A DNA stretch of 15,812 bases, from assembly GCA_037137555.1 (NCBI GenBank), contig JBAXKA010000019.1, positions 1 to 15,812 of the forward strand, in the 5' to 3' direction. Source of the DNA: UBA9630 sp037137555. GTDB lineage: Bacteria; Patescibacteriota; Minisyncoccia; Moranbacterales; UBA2206. Below the pieces are notes generated by a model, which saw only the letters and a list, made by a program, of their open reading frames with translations, searched no databases and was not told the DNA's origin. How positions within the stretch are numbered: the first letter of the stretch is position 1; each line of letters opens with the position of its first letter. Shown here piece after piece: positions 6,970-15,702 of the stretch. A program made the translations under genes and the position numbers.

Positions 6970-7593
6970 TTAAAGCTCTTTTGGGATCTCTTTTTTTGTT
7001 TTTAAATACATTGGTAATGCCGAAAAACTCAAAGCCATTTGCAAAAAGCGACCTAAGATCGCCACAATAATAATCAGCGAGCTATTCACACCAAATAAAC
7101 CAAAAAAGGTTACATACGCCCATTCCTTAAGGCCGATATTATTAATTGTAATTGGAATCGATGAAACAATAGTAATAAGAAATATAACTGACAGATAATC
7201 TCTAAAGCTAATCTGCACGCCAAGGGCATACATTAAAACAAAATTAGACAACGCCATTCCAAAAAAAGTAAAGACACCACCAAGGGCAATTGCCCGCCAA
7301 AGCACTCCATGATTATGACTATAAGCTTCGAGTTCACGAAAAAAATGACAAATCTTTTCTGGCAAAAAACGCACTGCTAATTTCTGCAAAAAGGAAATTT
7401 TCTTAACTCGCATTAAAATTAAATCAAAAACAAGTGAGCAAATAATAATCAAATTCATGAAAATTAATAAATTATTTTCCAGCACAACTTTTAAATTCAA
7501 TAAACTAAAAACTAAAGCCAAAATTGTGGCAGCAACAAGACCAGTGATACGATCAATCACCACCGTTGAAGCTGCTTCAGCATATTTTTTTTT
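6970..7593 (-). CDS. Flippase-like membrane protein (LPG synthase TM / UPF0104 family), C-terminal part after frameshift
   Basis: This segment is in a different frame from the N-terminal part and carries its continuation. It starts at the run of nine A (7585-7593) and encodes about 207 residues: KKKYAEAASTVVIDRITGLV, the conserved continuation of this family, then several membrane helices. A longer open frame reaches TTG at 7638, but its extra residues come from out-of-frame sequence that encodes conserved residues of the N-terminal part, so TTG is not a credible start. Removing one A joins both parts into a 315-residue protein, close to the family's usual 300-330 residues. Members of the flippase-like/lysylphosphatidylglycerol-synthase membrane family often accompany glycosyltransferases. 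The gene ends the glycan cluster. Confidence 0.75.
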   Translation of the reverse strand, partial: KKKYAEAASTVVIDRITGLVAATILALVFSLLNLKVVLENNLLIFMNLIIICSLVFDLILMRVKKISFLQKLAVRFLPEKICHFFRELEAYSHNHGVLWRAIALGGVFTFFGMALSNFVLMYALGVQISFRDYLSVIFLITIVSSIPITINNIGLKEWAYVTFFGLFGVNSSLIIIVAILGRFLQMALSFSALPMYLKTKKEIPKEL

Positions 7594-7918
7594 CTGTGCG
7601 ACCAAGTTGATAGGCGCGATAAGTATCACCACCAACAAAAGATGGCATAAAATTATTCACGAAAGTGCCAGTCAAATAAAATTTAAAATAATCAAAAAAA
7701 GGTCGATCAATATTTTTAAACTTTGCTAGAATTTGCCACTTATACGATGAGACAACCATCCCTAGCAATACTAAAAATAAATACAGGGTAATTTGCCAAA
7801 TTTGCACTTTTTGCACATACACCCAAGTCTCCGCCCATTCCACTTTAAAAATTATCCAAGCCAAAAAACCCACAGTAACTAAAAGTTTAAGAGAAAATTT
7901 TGCTATTTTTTTTTGCAT
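7577..7918 (-). CDS. Flippase-like membrane protein, N-terminal part, frameshifted
   Basis: The ATG at 7918 starts one base after the TAA of the family 4 glycosyltransferase gene (7920-7922). It encodes MQKKIAKFSLK, membrane helices at about 8-25 and 40-58, and the family hallmark FYLTGTFVNNFMPSFVGGDTYRAYQLGR at 80-107. The frame then enters a run of nine A (7585-7593) and stops four codons later at TGA (7577-7579). The next family residues (AEAASTVVIDRITGL) appear at once in the neighbouring frame. One fewer A would restore the reading frame. Possible causes are a sequencing or assembly error, a real inactivating mutation, or slippage on poly-A that makes some full-length protein. An earlier ATG at 7966 overlaps the previous gene and adds residues the family does not need. 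Confidence 0.75.
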   Translation of the reverse strand: MQKKIAKFSLKLLVTVGFLAWIIFKVEWAETWVYVQKVQIWQITLYLFLVLLGMVVSSYKWQILAKFKNIDRPFFDYFKFYLTGTFVNNFMPSFVGGDTYRAYQLGRTEKKIC

Positions 7919-7919
7919 G

Positions 7920-9107
7920 TTATATTTTTTTAGTTTTTTTATAGGCCTCGCGATATTTTTTCGCAATATTTTCCCAACTCATTTTTTCAGAAATCTCTCG
8001 ACTAGCTAATACCATTTTTTTTCTTAGCGTTGCGTCTAGAATTAATTTTTCAATTTTATCCGCGATATCTTGACTATCTTTGAATTTAATTATAAAACCA
8101 TTTTTACCATCCGCAACTAATTCACTTGCTCCGCCAGTGTTCGTGGCGATCAAGGGCAATCCAACTGCCAAAGCTTCCAACATGGCATTACTCATGCCTT
8201 CATTAAGCGAGGGCAAAACAAAAAGATTAGCTTCTTGATAATAAGCCAGCACTTTTTCATGCGGAATAATTCCGACAAATTCAGAATGATTTTCTAATTT
8301 TAAATTTTTTGCGAGTTGCTCCAGTTTTTCCCGTGCATTTCCATCGCCCATTATTTTCAAATAAATCTGAGGATATTTTGGCACGAGTTTTGCAACCGCC
8401 TCAATAAGATAATTCAAGCCTTTGCGATCAGTTATTCTGGATGCACCAGGCGTTATTATAAACTTTTCCTGTTCTTTCTCTTGTTTCTGCTCAGCACTTT
8501 TCATTTCAGGCTTAAAATAATCAATATCAATTCCGTTATAAATAATTTCAATTTTTTGTTTAGAACTTGACTTAAGAGCTAATTCTCGCAAACCCTCGCT
8601 GTTAGAAATAACTTGATTGGCATTATGCCAAATCAATTTAATTACTGGCGTAATCAGTTTATACAAAAAAGTAAAACGATCACTGTAATATGGCACATCT
8701 GAACCTCGCAGTGAAATAATATAGGGCAATTTAAATTGTAACTTAAAAAGCAATGACAAAAAACCACAAGGAACAGTAAAAAAAGAATGGGTTAAATCAT
8801 ATGGCGTTTTCGATTTTTTGGCAACTTTAATTAATTTTCTAGAAAAATTATAAGCTCGCCATGAATACACTAATAAATCTTTTTGCGATTGAAAGTGCAA
8901 ATTTTCCGTATTTTTGCCAATCGGCAACTTATGAATCCTAATTTTCTCGCCTTTTTTTTCCAGGTGATATTCCTCATCAACAGAAGAAGTTATTAAATCT
9001 AATTCTAAATCAGATATTTTGGCAAATTCTTGCAAAATACATTTCGTAGCATTGGCCGCACCTCCACCTAATGGTGGATATTCATAATTAAGAAATAATA
9101 TCTTCAT
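7920..9107 (-). CDS. Family 4 (GT-B) glycosyltransferase
   Basis: The 395-residue product is a retaining nucleotide-sugar glycosyltransferase of the GT-B fold, acting in the cytoplasm at the membrane face. The N-terminal half begins MKILFLNYEYPPLGGGAANA with the Gly-rich acceptor-side loop. The linker SNSEGLRELAL-x-YNGIDIDYF lies at 168-198. The C-terminal nucleotide-sugar domain has GASRITDRKGLNYLIEA (221-237), IMGDGNAREKLEQLA, and the EX7E motif with E303 and E311 in NEGMSNAMLEALAVGLPLIA, followed by TGGASELV. I chose the ATG at 9107, not the earlier in-frame ATG at 9143, because family homology starts there and it lies 5 bases after the ugd stop. The donor and acceptor cannot be read from sequence. 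Confidence 0.92.
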   Translation of the reverse strand: MKILFLNYEYPPLGGGAANATKCILQEFAKISDLELDLITSSVDEEYHLEKKGEKIRIHKLPIGKNTENLHFQSQKDLLVYSWRAYNFSRKLIKVAKKSKTPYDLTHSFFTVPCGFLSLLFKLQFKLPYIISLRGSDVPYYSDRFTFLYKLITPVIKLIWHNANQVISNSEGLRELALKSSSKQKIEIIYNGIDIDYFKPEMKSAEQKQEKEQEKFIITPGASRITDRKGLNYLIEAVAKLVPKYPQIYLKIMGDGNAREKLEQLAKNLKLENHSEFVGIIPHEKVLAYYQEANLFVLPSLNEGMSNAMLEALAVGLPLIATNTGGASELVADGKNGFIIKFKDSQDIADKIEKLILDATLRKKMVLASREISEKMSWENIAKKYREAYKKTKKI

Positions 9108-9112
9108 AGAAA

Positions 9113-10450
9113 TTAAGCTATTGCGTCTTTGACTCCAATACAAGAATATTCAAACCCCAGCTCTTGCATCTTATGACGATCATAAATATTTCGTCCATCA
9201 AAAATAATAGAATTTTTTAGTCTTTTTTTTACTTCATCGAAATCAGGACTACGAAATTCTTTCCATTCTGTTATAATCAACAACGCGTCAGCTTCATTAA
9301 GGGCGGAATATTTTGATTCAACATATTCAACATTTTTATTATCTTTCAAATAATGATCGCGTGCCTCAGCAATGGCTTTTGGATCATAGGCTTTAATTTT
9401 TGCACCGCGTTTTGTCAGATCATTGATAATCACAATACTTGCCGCTTCACGAGTGTCATCCGTTTCTGGCTTAAAAGAAATTCCCCAAACAGCAAAAGTT
9501 AATCCGGTCAAATCTTCGCCAAATTTTTTCATCACTTTTTTTGCCAAAACATGTTTTTGATTTTCATTCACATCTTGTACGGCTTTTAATATCTTTGTTT
9601 CATAACCAACTTGTTTAGCTAAATTCTCCAATGCTCGCACATCTTTGGGAAAACAACTACCGCCAAAACCACAACCGGGATAAATAAAACTATACCCAAT
9701 GCGAGAATCACTGCCAATGCCTGCTCGCACTTTATTCACATCAGCACCAACTCGTTCGCAAATATTTGAAATTTCATTCATAAAAGAAATTTTTGTAGCC
9801 AACATACAATTCGCAGCATATTTTGTCATCTCGGCACTTTTTATGTCCATGCCAATAAAGCGCTCGTGACTTCTCGTAAATGGACTATACAATTCTTTCA
9901 TTATTTCCAATGCTTCTGCATTGTCTGTGCCAATTACTACACGATCGGGTTTTTGAAAATCTTCAATCGCATCACCTTCCTTTAAGAATTCCGGGTTACT
10001 CACAACATGAAAAGTCAACTCAGATTTTCGTTCATTGAGTTGCTTTTGAATAGTTTCTCGCACGAGATCCGCTGTGCCAATCGGCACGGTTGATTTATTA
10101 ACAACAGTCACATTGTGCGTCATATATTTTCCGATTGATGTTGCCACTTGAAGCACATATTGCAAATCAGCACTACCATCTTCACCCATCGGAGTGCCAA
10201 CTGCCACCAAGAAAACTTCCGCTTCTTGCAAGGCTAATTGCATATCAGTCGTAAATTTTAGCGTGCCAATCTTAAAGTTTTCTAAAACTAAATCCTCCAA
10301 GCCTGGTTCATAAATTGGGATAATGCCTTTTTTCAAATTTTCTATTTTTTGAGCATCAACATCCACACATAAAACTTGATTGCCCATCTCGGCAAAACAA
10401 GCCCCACTCACCAAACCAACATAACCCGTTCCAATGACTGCAATTTTCAT
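9113..10450 (-). CDS. ugd: UDP-glucose 6-dehydrogenase
   Basis: This enzyme oxidises UDP-glucose with two NAD+ to UDP-glucuronate, a precursor for acidic surface polysaccharides. The 445-residue product has an N-terminal Rossmann domain (GTGYVGLVSGACFAEMGN, 7-24; acidic D30 at the end of strand 2), VAVGTPMGEDGSADL (82-96) and NPEFLKEG (152-159). The central helical region has EMTKYAANCMLATKISFMNE. The catalytic cysteine is C266 in CGFGGSCFPKD. The C-terminal domain includes WGISFKPETDDTREA. All expected catalytic residues are visible. A closely related nucleotide-sugar dehydrogenase acting on another UDP-sugar cannot be fully excluded, but the length and motifs fit the Ugd/TuaD class. It sits between two glycosyltransferases in the cluster. 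Confidence 0.94.
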   Translation of the reverse strand: MKIAVIGTGYVGLVSGACFAEMGNQVLCVDVDAQKIENLKKGIIPIYEPGLEDLVLENFKIGTLKFTTDMQLALQEAEVFLVAVGTPMGEDGSADLQYVLQVATSIGKYMTHNVTVVNKSTVPIGTADLVRETIQKQLNERKSELTFHVVSNPEFLKEGDAIEDFQKPDRVVIGTDNAEALEIMKELYSPFTRSHERFIGMDIKSAEMTKYAANCMLATKISFMNEISNICERVGADVNKVRAGIGSDSRIGYSFIYPGCGFGGSCFPKDVRALENLAKQVGYETKILKAVQDVNENQKHVLAKKVMKKFGEDLTGLTFAVWGISFKPETDDTREAASIVIINDLTKRGAKIKAYDPKAIAEARDHYLKDNKNVEYVESKYSALNEADALLIITEWKEFRSPDFDEVKKRLKNSIIFDGRNIYDRHKMQELGFEYSCIGVKDAIA

Positions 10451-10472
10451 ATAATTTATCTAAAAAAAATTA

Positions 10473-11414
10473 TTAGCTTTCTACTATTTCTTTAATTGAA
10501 TAATTCATGTGACCTTGACTTTTATAGTAATTCTTAATCAAAATATCCGCAAGTAATCCGAAAATAAACAATTGAATACCCACGAGAATTAAAAATATCC
10601 CCACCAGTGGCCAAATTTTTTCTGATAACGAAGCGTTGAAAAAGATTTTTTCTACCGCCATCCAACCCAAAATTAAAAAACCCAAAAAAGATAAGACCAT
10701 GCCATTGCCACCAAAAAGATGCAAGGGACGATTAGCATATTTACGCCAAAACCAAATCGAAACCATATCCACAAAACCTTTCACTCCTCTCCTCCAATTA
10801 TATTTAGTTACGCCATGCATGCGGGGATGATGGCTAACCTTAACTTCGCCCACTTTGAAACCTTGCATTTCCAAAATCGCTGGAATAAATCGATGCATTT
10901 CACCAAAAAGATCAACACCATCAAAACATACTCGCCTATATGCTTTAAGGCTACAACCAGAATCATGAATTTTATCTTGAATTAAAATTTTTCTAAGTAA
11001 ATTAGCACCACGAGAAAATATTTTTTTACTCAAAGGATCTTTTCTTTCAAAACGCCAACCAGCAACAACATCATAGCCTTTTTCCATTTCTGCCAAAAGT
11101 AATTTAATATCTGCTGGATCGTTTTGCAAATCACCGTCCATCATAATAACAATATCACCGATAGCAGCTTTTATTCCAGCATCAAAAGCGGCTGTTTGTC
11201 CAAAATTTTTGCGAAATTTAATTAAGAGCAAGGGAGACAAGCCTTGACACTCTTCGGCTGTTTTGTCTTTCGAACCATCATCGATAAAAATAATTTCAAA
11301 ACTTTTTCCAAGCTTGTCACAAGCATCTTTAATTTTTTTATGCATTTCGATAACATTGCCCTCTTCGTTGTAAAGCGGAATAACAACTGTAAGATCTTTC
11401 TTTTTTTCTTCCAT
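10473..11414 (-). CDS. Family 2 glycosyltransferase, GtrB/DPM1-like polyprenyl-phosphate sugar synthase
   Basis: The 313-residue product should transfer a sugar from a nucleotide donor to polyprenyl phosphate on the inner membrane face. It has the GT-A family 2 motifs: VVIPLYNEEGNV (10-21), FIDDGSKDKT (43-52), FGQTAAFDAGIKAA (71-84), DGDLQNDP (93-100) and the acceptor-side HDSGCSLKAYRR (150-161). HHPRMHGVTKYNWRRG (195-210) is characteristic of the GtrB/DPM1/ArnC branch. Two C-terminal membrane helices at about 236-255 and 268-291 match the GtrB layout. The product could supply lipid-linked sugar to the GT-C-like enzyme encoded upstream in the same cluster; this partnership is inference. The start at 11414 leaves 22 bases after the preceding gene. 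Confidence 0.92.
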   Translation of the reverse strand: MEEKKKDLTVVIPLYNEEGNVIEMHKKIKDACDKLGKSFEIIFIDDGSKDKTAEECQGLSPLLLIKFRKNFGQTAAFDAGIKAAIGDIVIMMDGDLQNDPADIKLLLAEMEKGYDVVAGWRFERKDPLSKKIFSRGANLLRKILIQDKIHDSGCSLKAYRRVCFDGVDLFGEMHRFIPAILEMQGFKVGEVKVSHHPRMHGVTKYNWRRGVKGFVDMVSIWFWRKYANRPLHLFGGNGMVLSFLGFLILGWMAVEKIFFNASLSEKIWPLVGIFLILVGIQLFIFGLLADILIKNYYKSQGHMNYSIKEIVES

Positions 11415-11436
11415 ATTTTTTTTAATTAGTAATTAT

Positions 11437-11778
11437 TTAGTCCTCTGGAATTATAGCATCCTCTTTTTCCAGACGCAATTCGTGAAAAGCCAGCACGGCT
11501 GTGAAGATCATGCAATAATATGCCCAAATAGCTGTTATTTCTGCCAAATTATTTTTTTTTGCCATAAGCAAAATTGCTGTTGCAATAAGAAAAATAATTG
11601 CTCCGGATGCAACAATGCGACTGGAAATTGGATGCAACAGCAGAAAAATAAATATAACAAAAAAAATAAAATTAGCAATTTCCCACTGAAAATAAAACCC
11701 CATTGCAAACGAAACTAAAAACAAAATTGCTTCCAGACAAATTTTCAGCGATATTTTTTTGATTATATTTTTTAACAT
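11437..11778 (-). CDS. Small membrane protein with about four helices, unrecognised
   Basis: This 113-residue protein is almost wholly hydrophobic, with membrane segments at about 13-29, 32-48, 56-74 and 80-98, a lysine-rich N-terminus and an acidic C-terminus (EKEDAIIPED). It starts 6 bases after the preceding gene and ends 22 bases before the GtrB-like gene. Size and position suggested GtrA, the usual partner of GtrB, but the GtrA N-terminal glycine motif and the conserved Asn/Arg region near the end of GtrA are not seen. I do not recognise a family. Its place in the run of genes suggests a helper of glycan assembly or transport. Confidence 0.7.
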   Translation of the reverse strand: MLKNIIKKISLKICLEAILFLVSFAMGFYFQWEIANFIFFVIFIFLLLHPISSRIVASGAIIFLIATAILLMAKKNNLAEITAIWAYYCMIFTAVLAFHELRLEKEDAIIPED

Positions 11779-11784
11779 AATAAA

Positions 11785-13446
11785 TTATTTCATATTTAAA
11801 TCTGCTGTGATTTTTAAATTTTTAAGCGCAAACAATTTTCCCTTGCTCGCATCATTAGAATCGTATGAAATTTTGAAATAAATTGTTTTAACTTCTTTGG
11901 TCGGAATAATTTCTGCATCAAAAACTTGCACTGTTTCTTGGACAATTACCTCCGGCAAAATATCGTCAGTGGTCACAATAGAATCATCTGTCACAATTTC
12001 ACTATCTAAATTATTTTCAGCATTATTTTCTGCCAAATTATTAATAGCATTGATCACCGCCTCTGATTTTTCCGAAGATGCCAAATCAATCCAATTATTT
12101 TGATCAAAAGAATAACTAACTTTAACTTTTTTCCAACCCGCTTTATTTTGCGTTGCGTAAAAATTTAATTTATTGATTGGATAAAGCGTATTAACAACAT
12201 AGCTAAAACTAGCATCATCTTTGGCTGGAGCATAAATAATCTTATCTCCCTCACTAAATTCAGTTCCAGTAGAAGCAGTTGCTAAATCAAGTAAATCCAC
12301 AAACTTGCCTTTTGTGGCATACGAATATTTACCCAAGCCTTTGCCAAGAGATTCAATCTTCGCACCATTTAAAATTTTAATTCCATTTTCTTCTAGAAGA
12401 TTTGCTCCATAAATTTTAAAATACAAATCACCATCAATCGCATATAATTCTTTTTGCTTTTTCATTACTGCCGAACCATTTGGGTAGCTATTATTATTTT
12501 TTGATCCTCTAAATTCCAAATAGTTTTGATTGCTCACCTCCACCTTAGAATTATCCAAACTAATCAGATAATATTTATCCTTTTCTAGAATCCCATACAA
12601 CGGAAAAATAAAAGTTCCATCAACTTGACGATATTTTTCAATACTACCAACTGAAAAAGCCGTGTCAACAATAATTGGACCAACAAGGGAAACTTTTTTT
12701 TCATCATACTTAACTTCTCGCAAACTCAAAGAATACTGTCGACTACCCGGATTGAGGTTTTTATTTATATCAATTTTAAATGCTACCGCAGAAATAACTG
12801 GCTCTTTTGCTTGAAAGACCTGCCCCAAAATAATTTTTTTCTCTTTTAACCATGGAAAGCTATCGTCAGAATTAGGTTGACTAATTTCAACCGCTGTCGA
12901 ATCCGTTTCGCCCAGAACAGTTTTTTTCATTAATGCCAATTCAGATTGATTGGTCACATTAAGCTTAGTAATACCAATTTCCTTAATAAAAATATTTCCA
13001 CTAGTAGCAGAATTTTCTTTTTGGAATAATAAACTATCAAAACCTTCCGGCAAAAAGAAAAATATTTCTTGATTTTTAAATTTATCTGATGACTCAAAAC
13101 TCAACTCATCAATCTTGTTTTCTTTTTCTGTATAAGTATTTAATTTTAAAATTATTTTTTCCGCTTGATCGGATTTTTCCTGAAAAGTTAAGCGATAATA
13201 ACCCGCGGATTGATTCTTGAATAAATCATCCACAAAATAATAAGCATTATCTTTTGTTAGTTGTGGTTTTTCAGGTGGAACAATCAAGCATTTTCCGCCC
13301 GCACAAGACTCTGTTGTTTTTTTGTGATTTGCATACAGAGCTTGATTGATTAAGAAAACCATACCCAAAAAAATAGCCACCAAGAAAAGTCGTCGCTCCA
13401 CCTTAATAAAATTAACTATTTTTTTTAGCAAATCGTTCTTCATCAT
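11785..13446 (-). CDS. Membrane-anchored extracytoplasmic protein, unrecognised, beta-rich
   Basis: I place the start at the ATG at 13446 (or the adjacent 13443), giving 553 residues. It is preceded by purine-rich AAAAAAGAAAAAG and overlaps the upstream gene by 35 bases. An earlier ATG at 13515 would add 23 residues inside that overlap. One N-terminal membrane helix (about 20-37) follows a basic segment, so the rest is probably outside. Cysteines occur just after the helix (ESCAGGKC). The remainder looks beta-rich with alternating polar and hydrophobic residues. Near the C-terminus, WKKVKVSYSFDQNNWIDLASS resembles a strand pair of F5/8-type-C (discoidin) carbohydrate-binding folds. This is only a resemblance. 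The gene is packed between glycan genes, fitting a glycan-binding or glycan-assembly role, which is inference. Confidence 0.75.
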   Translation of the reverse strand: MMKNDLLKKIVNFIKVERRLFLVAIFLGMVFLINQALYANHKKTTESCAGGKCLIVPPEKPQLTKDNAYYFVDDLFKNQSAGYYRLTFQEKSDQAEKIILKLNTYTEKENKIDELSFESSDKFKNQEIFFFLPEGFDSLLFQKENSATSGNIFIKEIGITKLNVTNQSELALMKKTVLGETDSTAVEISQPNSDDSFPWLKEKKIILGQVFQAKEPVISAVAFKIDINKNLNPGSRQYSLSLREVKYDEKKVSLVGPIIVDTAFSVGSIEKYRQVDGTFIFPLYGILEKDKYYLISLDNSKVEVSNQNYLEFRGSKNNNSYPNGSAVMKKQKELYAIDGDLYFKIYGANLLEENGIKILNGAKIESLGKGLGKYSYATKGKFVDLLDLATASTGTEFSEGDKIIYAPAKDDASFSYVVNTLYPINKLNFYATQNKAGWKKVKVSYSFDQNNWIDLASSEKSEAVINAINNLAENNAENNLDSEIVTDDSIVTTDDILPEVIVQETVQVFDAEIIPTKEVKTIYFKISYDSNDASKGKLFALKNLKITADLNMK

Positions 13447-15574
13447 CTTTTTCTTTTTTAGCAATATTTTTAGCATAACCTTTTTCTTTCCAAAAAACAA
13501 GCACACCCAATGCAAGAAAAATAGCCCCTAGTGAAATTATTCCACCAAGATACAAAAATGCTTGTGGGCGATAAAAAAGACTCAGAGCAATTTCCCCATC
13601 TTTTCCTGCCGTGCAAGTTTTTTTAACTTCACTAGGATTGAGCAAAAAAGCATTTAATCCAGCATCTGTTACGTTATGACTAGTAATATCAAAAATAGAT
13701 TTCTTAAAAATCAACTGATACCAAGGTGTATTGCCACAAACTAATTGCCAATCAGGATGATAACTTTCCGAAAAATTAATCCAAACAGGTGTGGTTATTT
13801 TTTTTAGCGTAAAATTCCAACGAGCAGAATTTTCCATTGAAAAATTAACTGCCTGAAAATCAATTTCACGATGAATTGTTTCACTTTCATTTGTGAGGTA
13901 AATTCGCGGACGAACTGTTTGATTTTCAAATATTATTTTTTCTTCTAATTTTAAATCTAGTTTTTGCCATTCAGGATTTGCCACTAATTTTTCAATCATA
14001 AAAAAATTTCCCCTGTCAGAAATAATATATCGCACAGCTGATTGTGAAAGCAAGCGAGTGGCGAAATTTTCAGAAAAAAATAATTGATTTTTTTCACTTC
14101 CGCCCGGTTCACCGCCTTGCAAATCAGCATAGTCCTTAATATTTTTCCACTGATCTCTTCTGGTTTGAATTTCATTTATTTTGGGATGATATGCGGAAAA
14201 ACTCGCCCACTTGGAATCACTTGGATTCCAAAGTGTGCGAAATGCTCCATCTTGTTGCAAGGAATAATCACGAATTTTAATTTCATCACTAGAAATTTTT
14301 TGGGGAATAAAAATACTATTCATCTCTCCTGTTAAAATTGGCTTTGCGTTCCATAGAAAAATTAAACTAACTCCAAAAAATATGCCATATTTAAAAAACT
14401 TTTTTTTCGCATAATATTTTATACTATATTTCACAAACGCCCCAATCAAGATTGCATAAGCAAGCGCAATGGCAAAATAAAATTTACTAGCTTCGCGAAA
14501 AGCATTAAAACCGGGAAAGTTTTGATGCAACCAGATATAGGCATTTTTTAACGGTGTGGCATTTTGTTTTGAAAGAAAAATTGCCACTAACGCCACAATA
14601 AACCAAAAAACGATCTTTTTATTTTTCCGATTCCAATACGCTCCCAAAATTACCATCAGCGGAATTAACCAAAAATAAACTGGGGTTTTTTGGGTGTCAA
14701 ACCAAATCGGCTCTCCGCCATTCCAAAAAGGATGAAAAAGCGTCAGTGTTTTTTCAATATCCAGTGAAAAATTATTTCCCACTAAGCCTCGTGCCAAAAT
14801 TTCATTGCCGGAAAGTGTTCCTGTCACCACTGTTGGCAAAAGCCAAAAAAGATTAAAAATAAAAATAAGACTGAAAAAAAGTGCCATAGCTGAAAAATTT
14901 TGACGAAAAAATATCTTCTTTTGCTCTGTTCCTTTTTGCATTAAAAGCAACCAGAATGGCAAGGCGAAAATAATAAAAAATAAAATATAAAAAACCCGAA
15001 AATCATAAGCTCCCACAAAAAGACAAGCCAACGCCGAAGCCATTAAATCTTTTTTTCGACCGGTATCGAAATAACGCCAAAAGAAAAACATCGCTAGCGG
15101 TGCGAATGTTCCTGCGAGTGTCAGTGAAAAATGTCCCTGAGTGTTGATTGCTAAATAATAAGTATTAAAAGAAAAAACCAACGCCGCAACTGTTGCGCCC
15201 AGTTTATTTTTCAAAACTTGCTGAGCAAAAAGATAAGTGAACAGCGGAGTGAGAAAAGCAAATGGCCAAAAAATTATAAACTTATCCGCCACATTAGAAT
15301 CAAAACCAAAAAACCCAAAAAAGGCTGGCAAAATTTTCCATGCCCACATCCAGACAAATAAATTTGGTGCGCCAAGACTGAGTTGTGAATCCCAAGCGGA
15401 ATAATGCAAAAAATCCCGCATTGATTCGGAAAACCAAAACCAATAATCGGCGTGCGTAAAAATACCAAAAGATAACCAGTTGCGATAAATAATGCCAAAA
15501 ATTAAAACCAACACTAAAAATGGCCAATACTTGCCCACCCAATTTTTTAATTTTTTAAAATATTTTTGTTGCAT
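13412..15574 (-). CDS. Large polytopic membrane protein, GT-C/YfhO-like putative glycosyltransferase
   Basis: The 720-residue product has about a dozen membrane helices in residues 15-410, an extracytoplasmic region at about 420-670 and a final helix at 673-694, then a charged cytoplasmic tail. An Asp follows the first helix in FTHADYWFWFSES, where GT-C enzymes carry a catalytic acid. FREASKFYFAIALAYAILIG (359-378) resembles the YfhO and arabinofuranosyltransferase-type proteins, and YIISD and SESYHPDWQ in the outer region fit the YfhO class. Such enzymes use lipid-linked sugars on the outer face. I chose the ATG at 15574; an upstream in-frame GTG at 15628 would overlap the preceding stop and add 18 polar residues before the first helix. 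The gene overlaps the next one by 35 bases. Substrate unknown. Confidence 0.75.
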   Translation of the reverse strand: MQQKYFKKLKNWVGKYWPFLVLVLIFGIIYRNWLSFGIFTHADYWFWFSESMRDFLHYSAWDSQLSLGAPNLFVWMWAWKILPAFFGFFGFDSNVADKFIIFWPFAFLTPLFTYLFAQQVLKNKLGATVAALVFSFNTYYLAINTQGHFSLTLAGTFAPLAMFFFWRYFDTGRKKDLMASALACLFVGAYDFRVFYILFFIIFALPFWLLLMQKGTEQKKIFFRQNFSAMALFFSLIFIFNLFWLLPTVVTGTLSGNEILARGLVGNNFSLDIEKTLTLFHPFWNGGEPIWFDTQKTPVYFWLIPLMVILGAYWNRKNKKIVFWFIVALVAIFLSKQNATPLKNAYIWLHQNFPGFNAFREASKFYFAIALAYAILIGAFVKYSIKYYAKKKFFKYGIFFGVSLIFLWNAKPILTGEMNSIFIPQKISSDEIKIRDYSLQQDGAFRTLWNPSDSKWASFSAYHPKINEIQTRRDQWKNIKDYADLQGGEPGGSEKNQLFFSENFATRLLSQSAVRYIISDRGNFFMIEKLVANPEWQKLDLKLEEKIIFENQTVRPRIYLTNESETIHREIDFQAVNFSMENSARWNFTLKKITTPVWINFSESYHPDWQLVCGNTPWYQLIFKKSIFDITSHNVTDAGLNAFLLNPSEVKKTCTAGKDGEIALSLFYRPQAFLYLGGIISLGAIFLALGVLVFWKEKGYAKNIAKKEKDDEERFAKKNS

Positions 15575-15621
15575 ATAGCAATAGCATAGCTTAAAATATT
15601 TTATTTGTCGATTTCTTTTGT

Positions 15622-15702
15622 TCAACACCCCACTATCGTTCCTCTCATCATCTCACAACCATCATTACAAAACTTAGACGCACAGGTGGTTTTTTCACAA
15701 TC
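15622..15702. repeat. 81-base direct repeat, intact copy (partner at 3475-3555)
   Basis: The segment is identical to 3475-3555 except at two positions, in the same orientation. One boundary coincides exactly with the TGA stop of the Cys-rich reading frame. The other boundary is at the Asp codon before the second Cys, with weaker similarity (Arg-Asn-Asn codons) continuing beyond it. The two copies are about 12 kb apart. Confidence 0.9.

Noticed and set aside
6970..7638. Independent 222-residue membrane protein starting at TTG 7638
   Set aside because: The residues before the A-run are an out-of-frame reading of the conserved N-terminal part; homology to the family begins exactly at the A-run.
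11437..11778. GtrA-type flippase
   Set aside because: Size, helix number and neighbour fit, but the characteristic GtrA sequence features are not visible.
15575..15628. GTG at 15628 as the start of the GT-C-like protein
   Set aside because: It overlaps the stop of the preceding frame, adds 18 residues without membrane or family character, and a good ATG lies at 15574; it remains possible if the two genes are translationally coupled.
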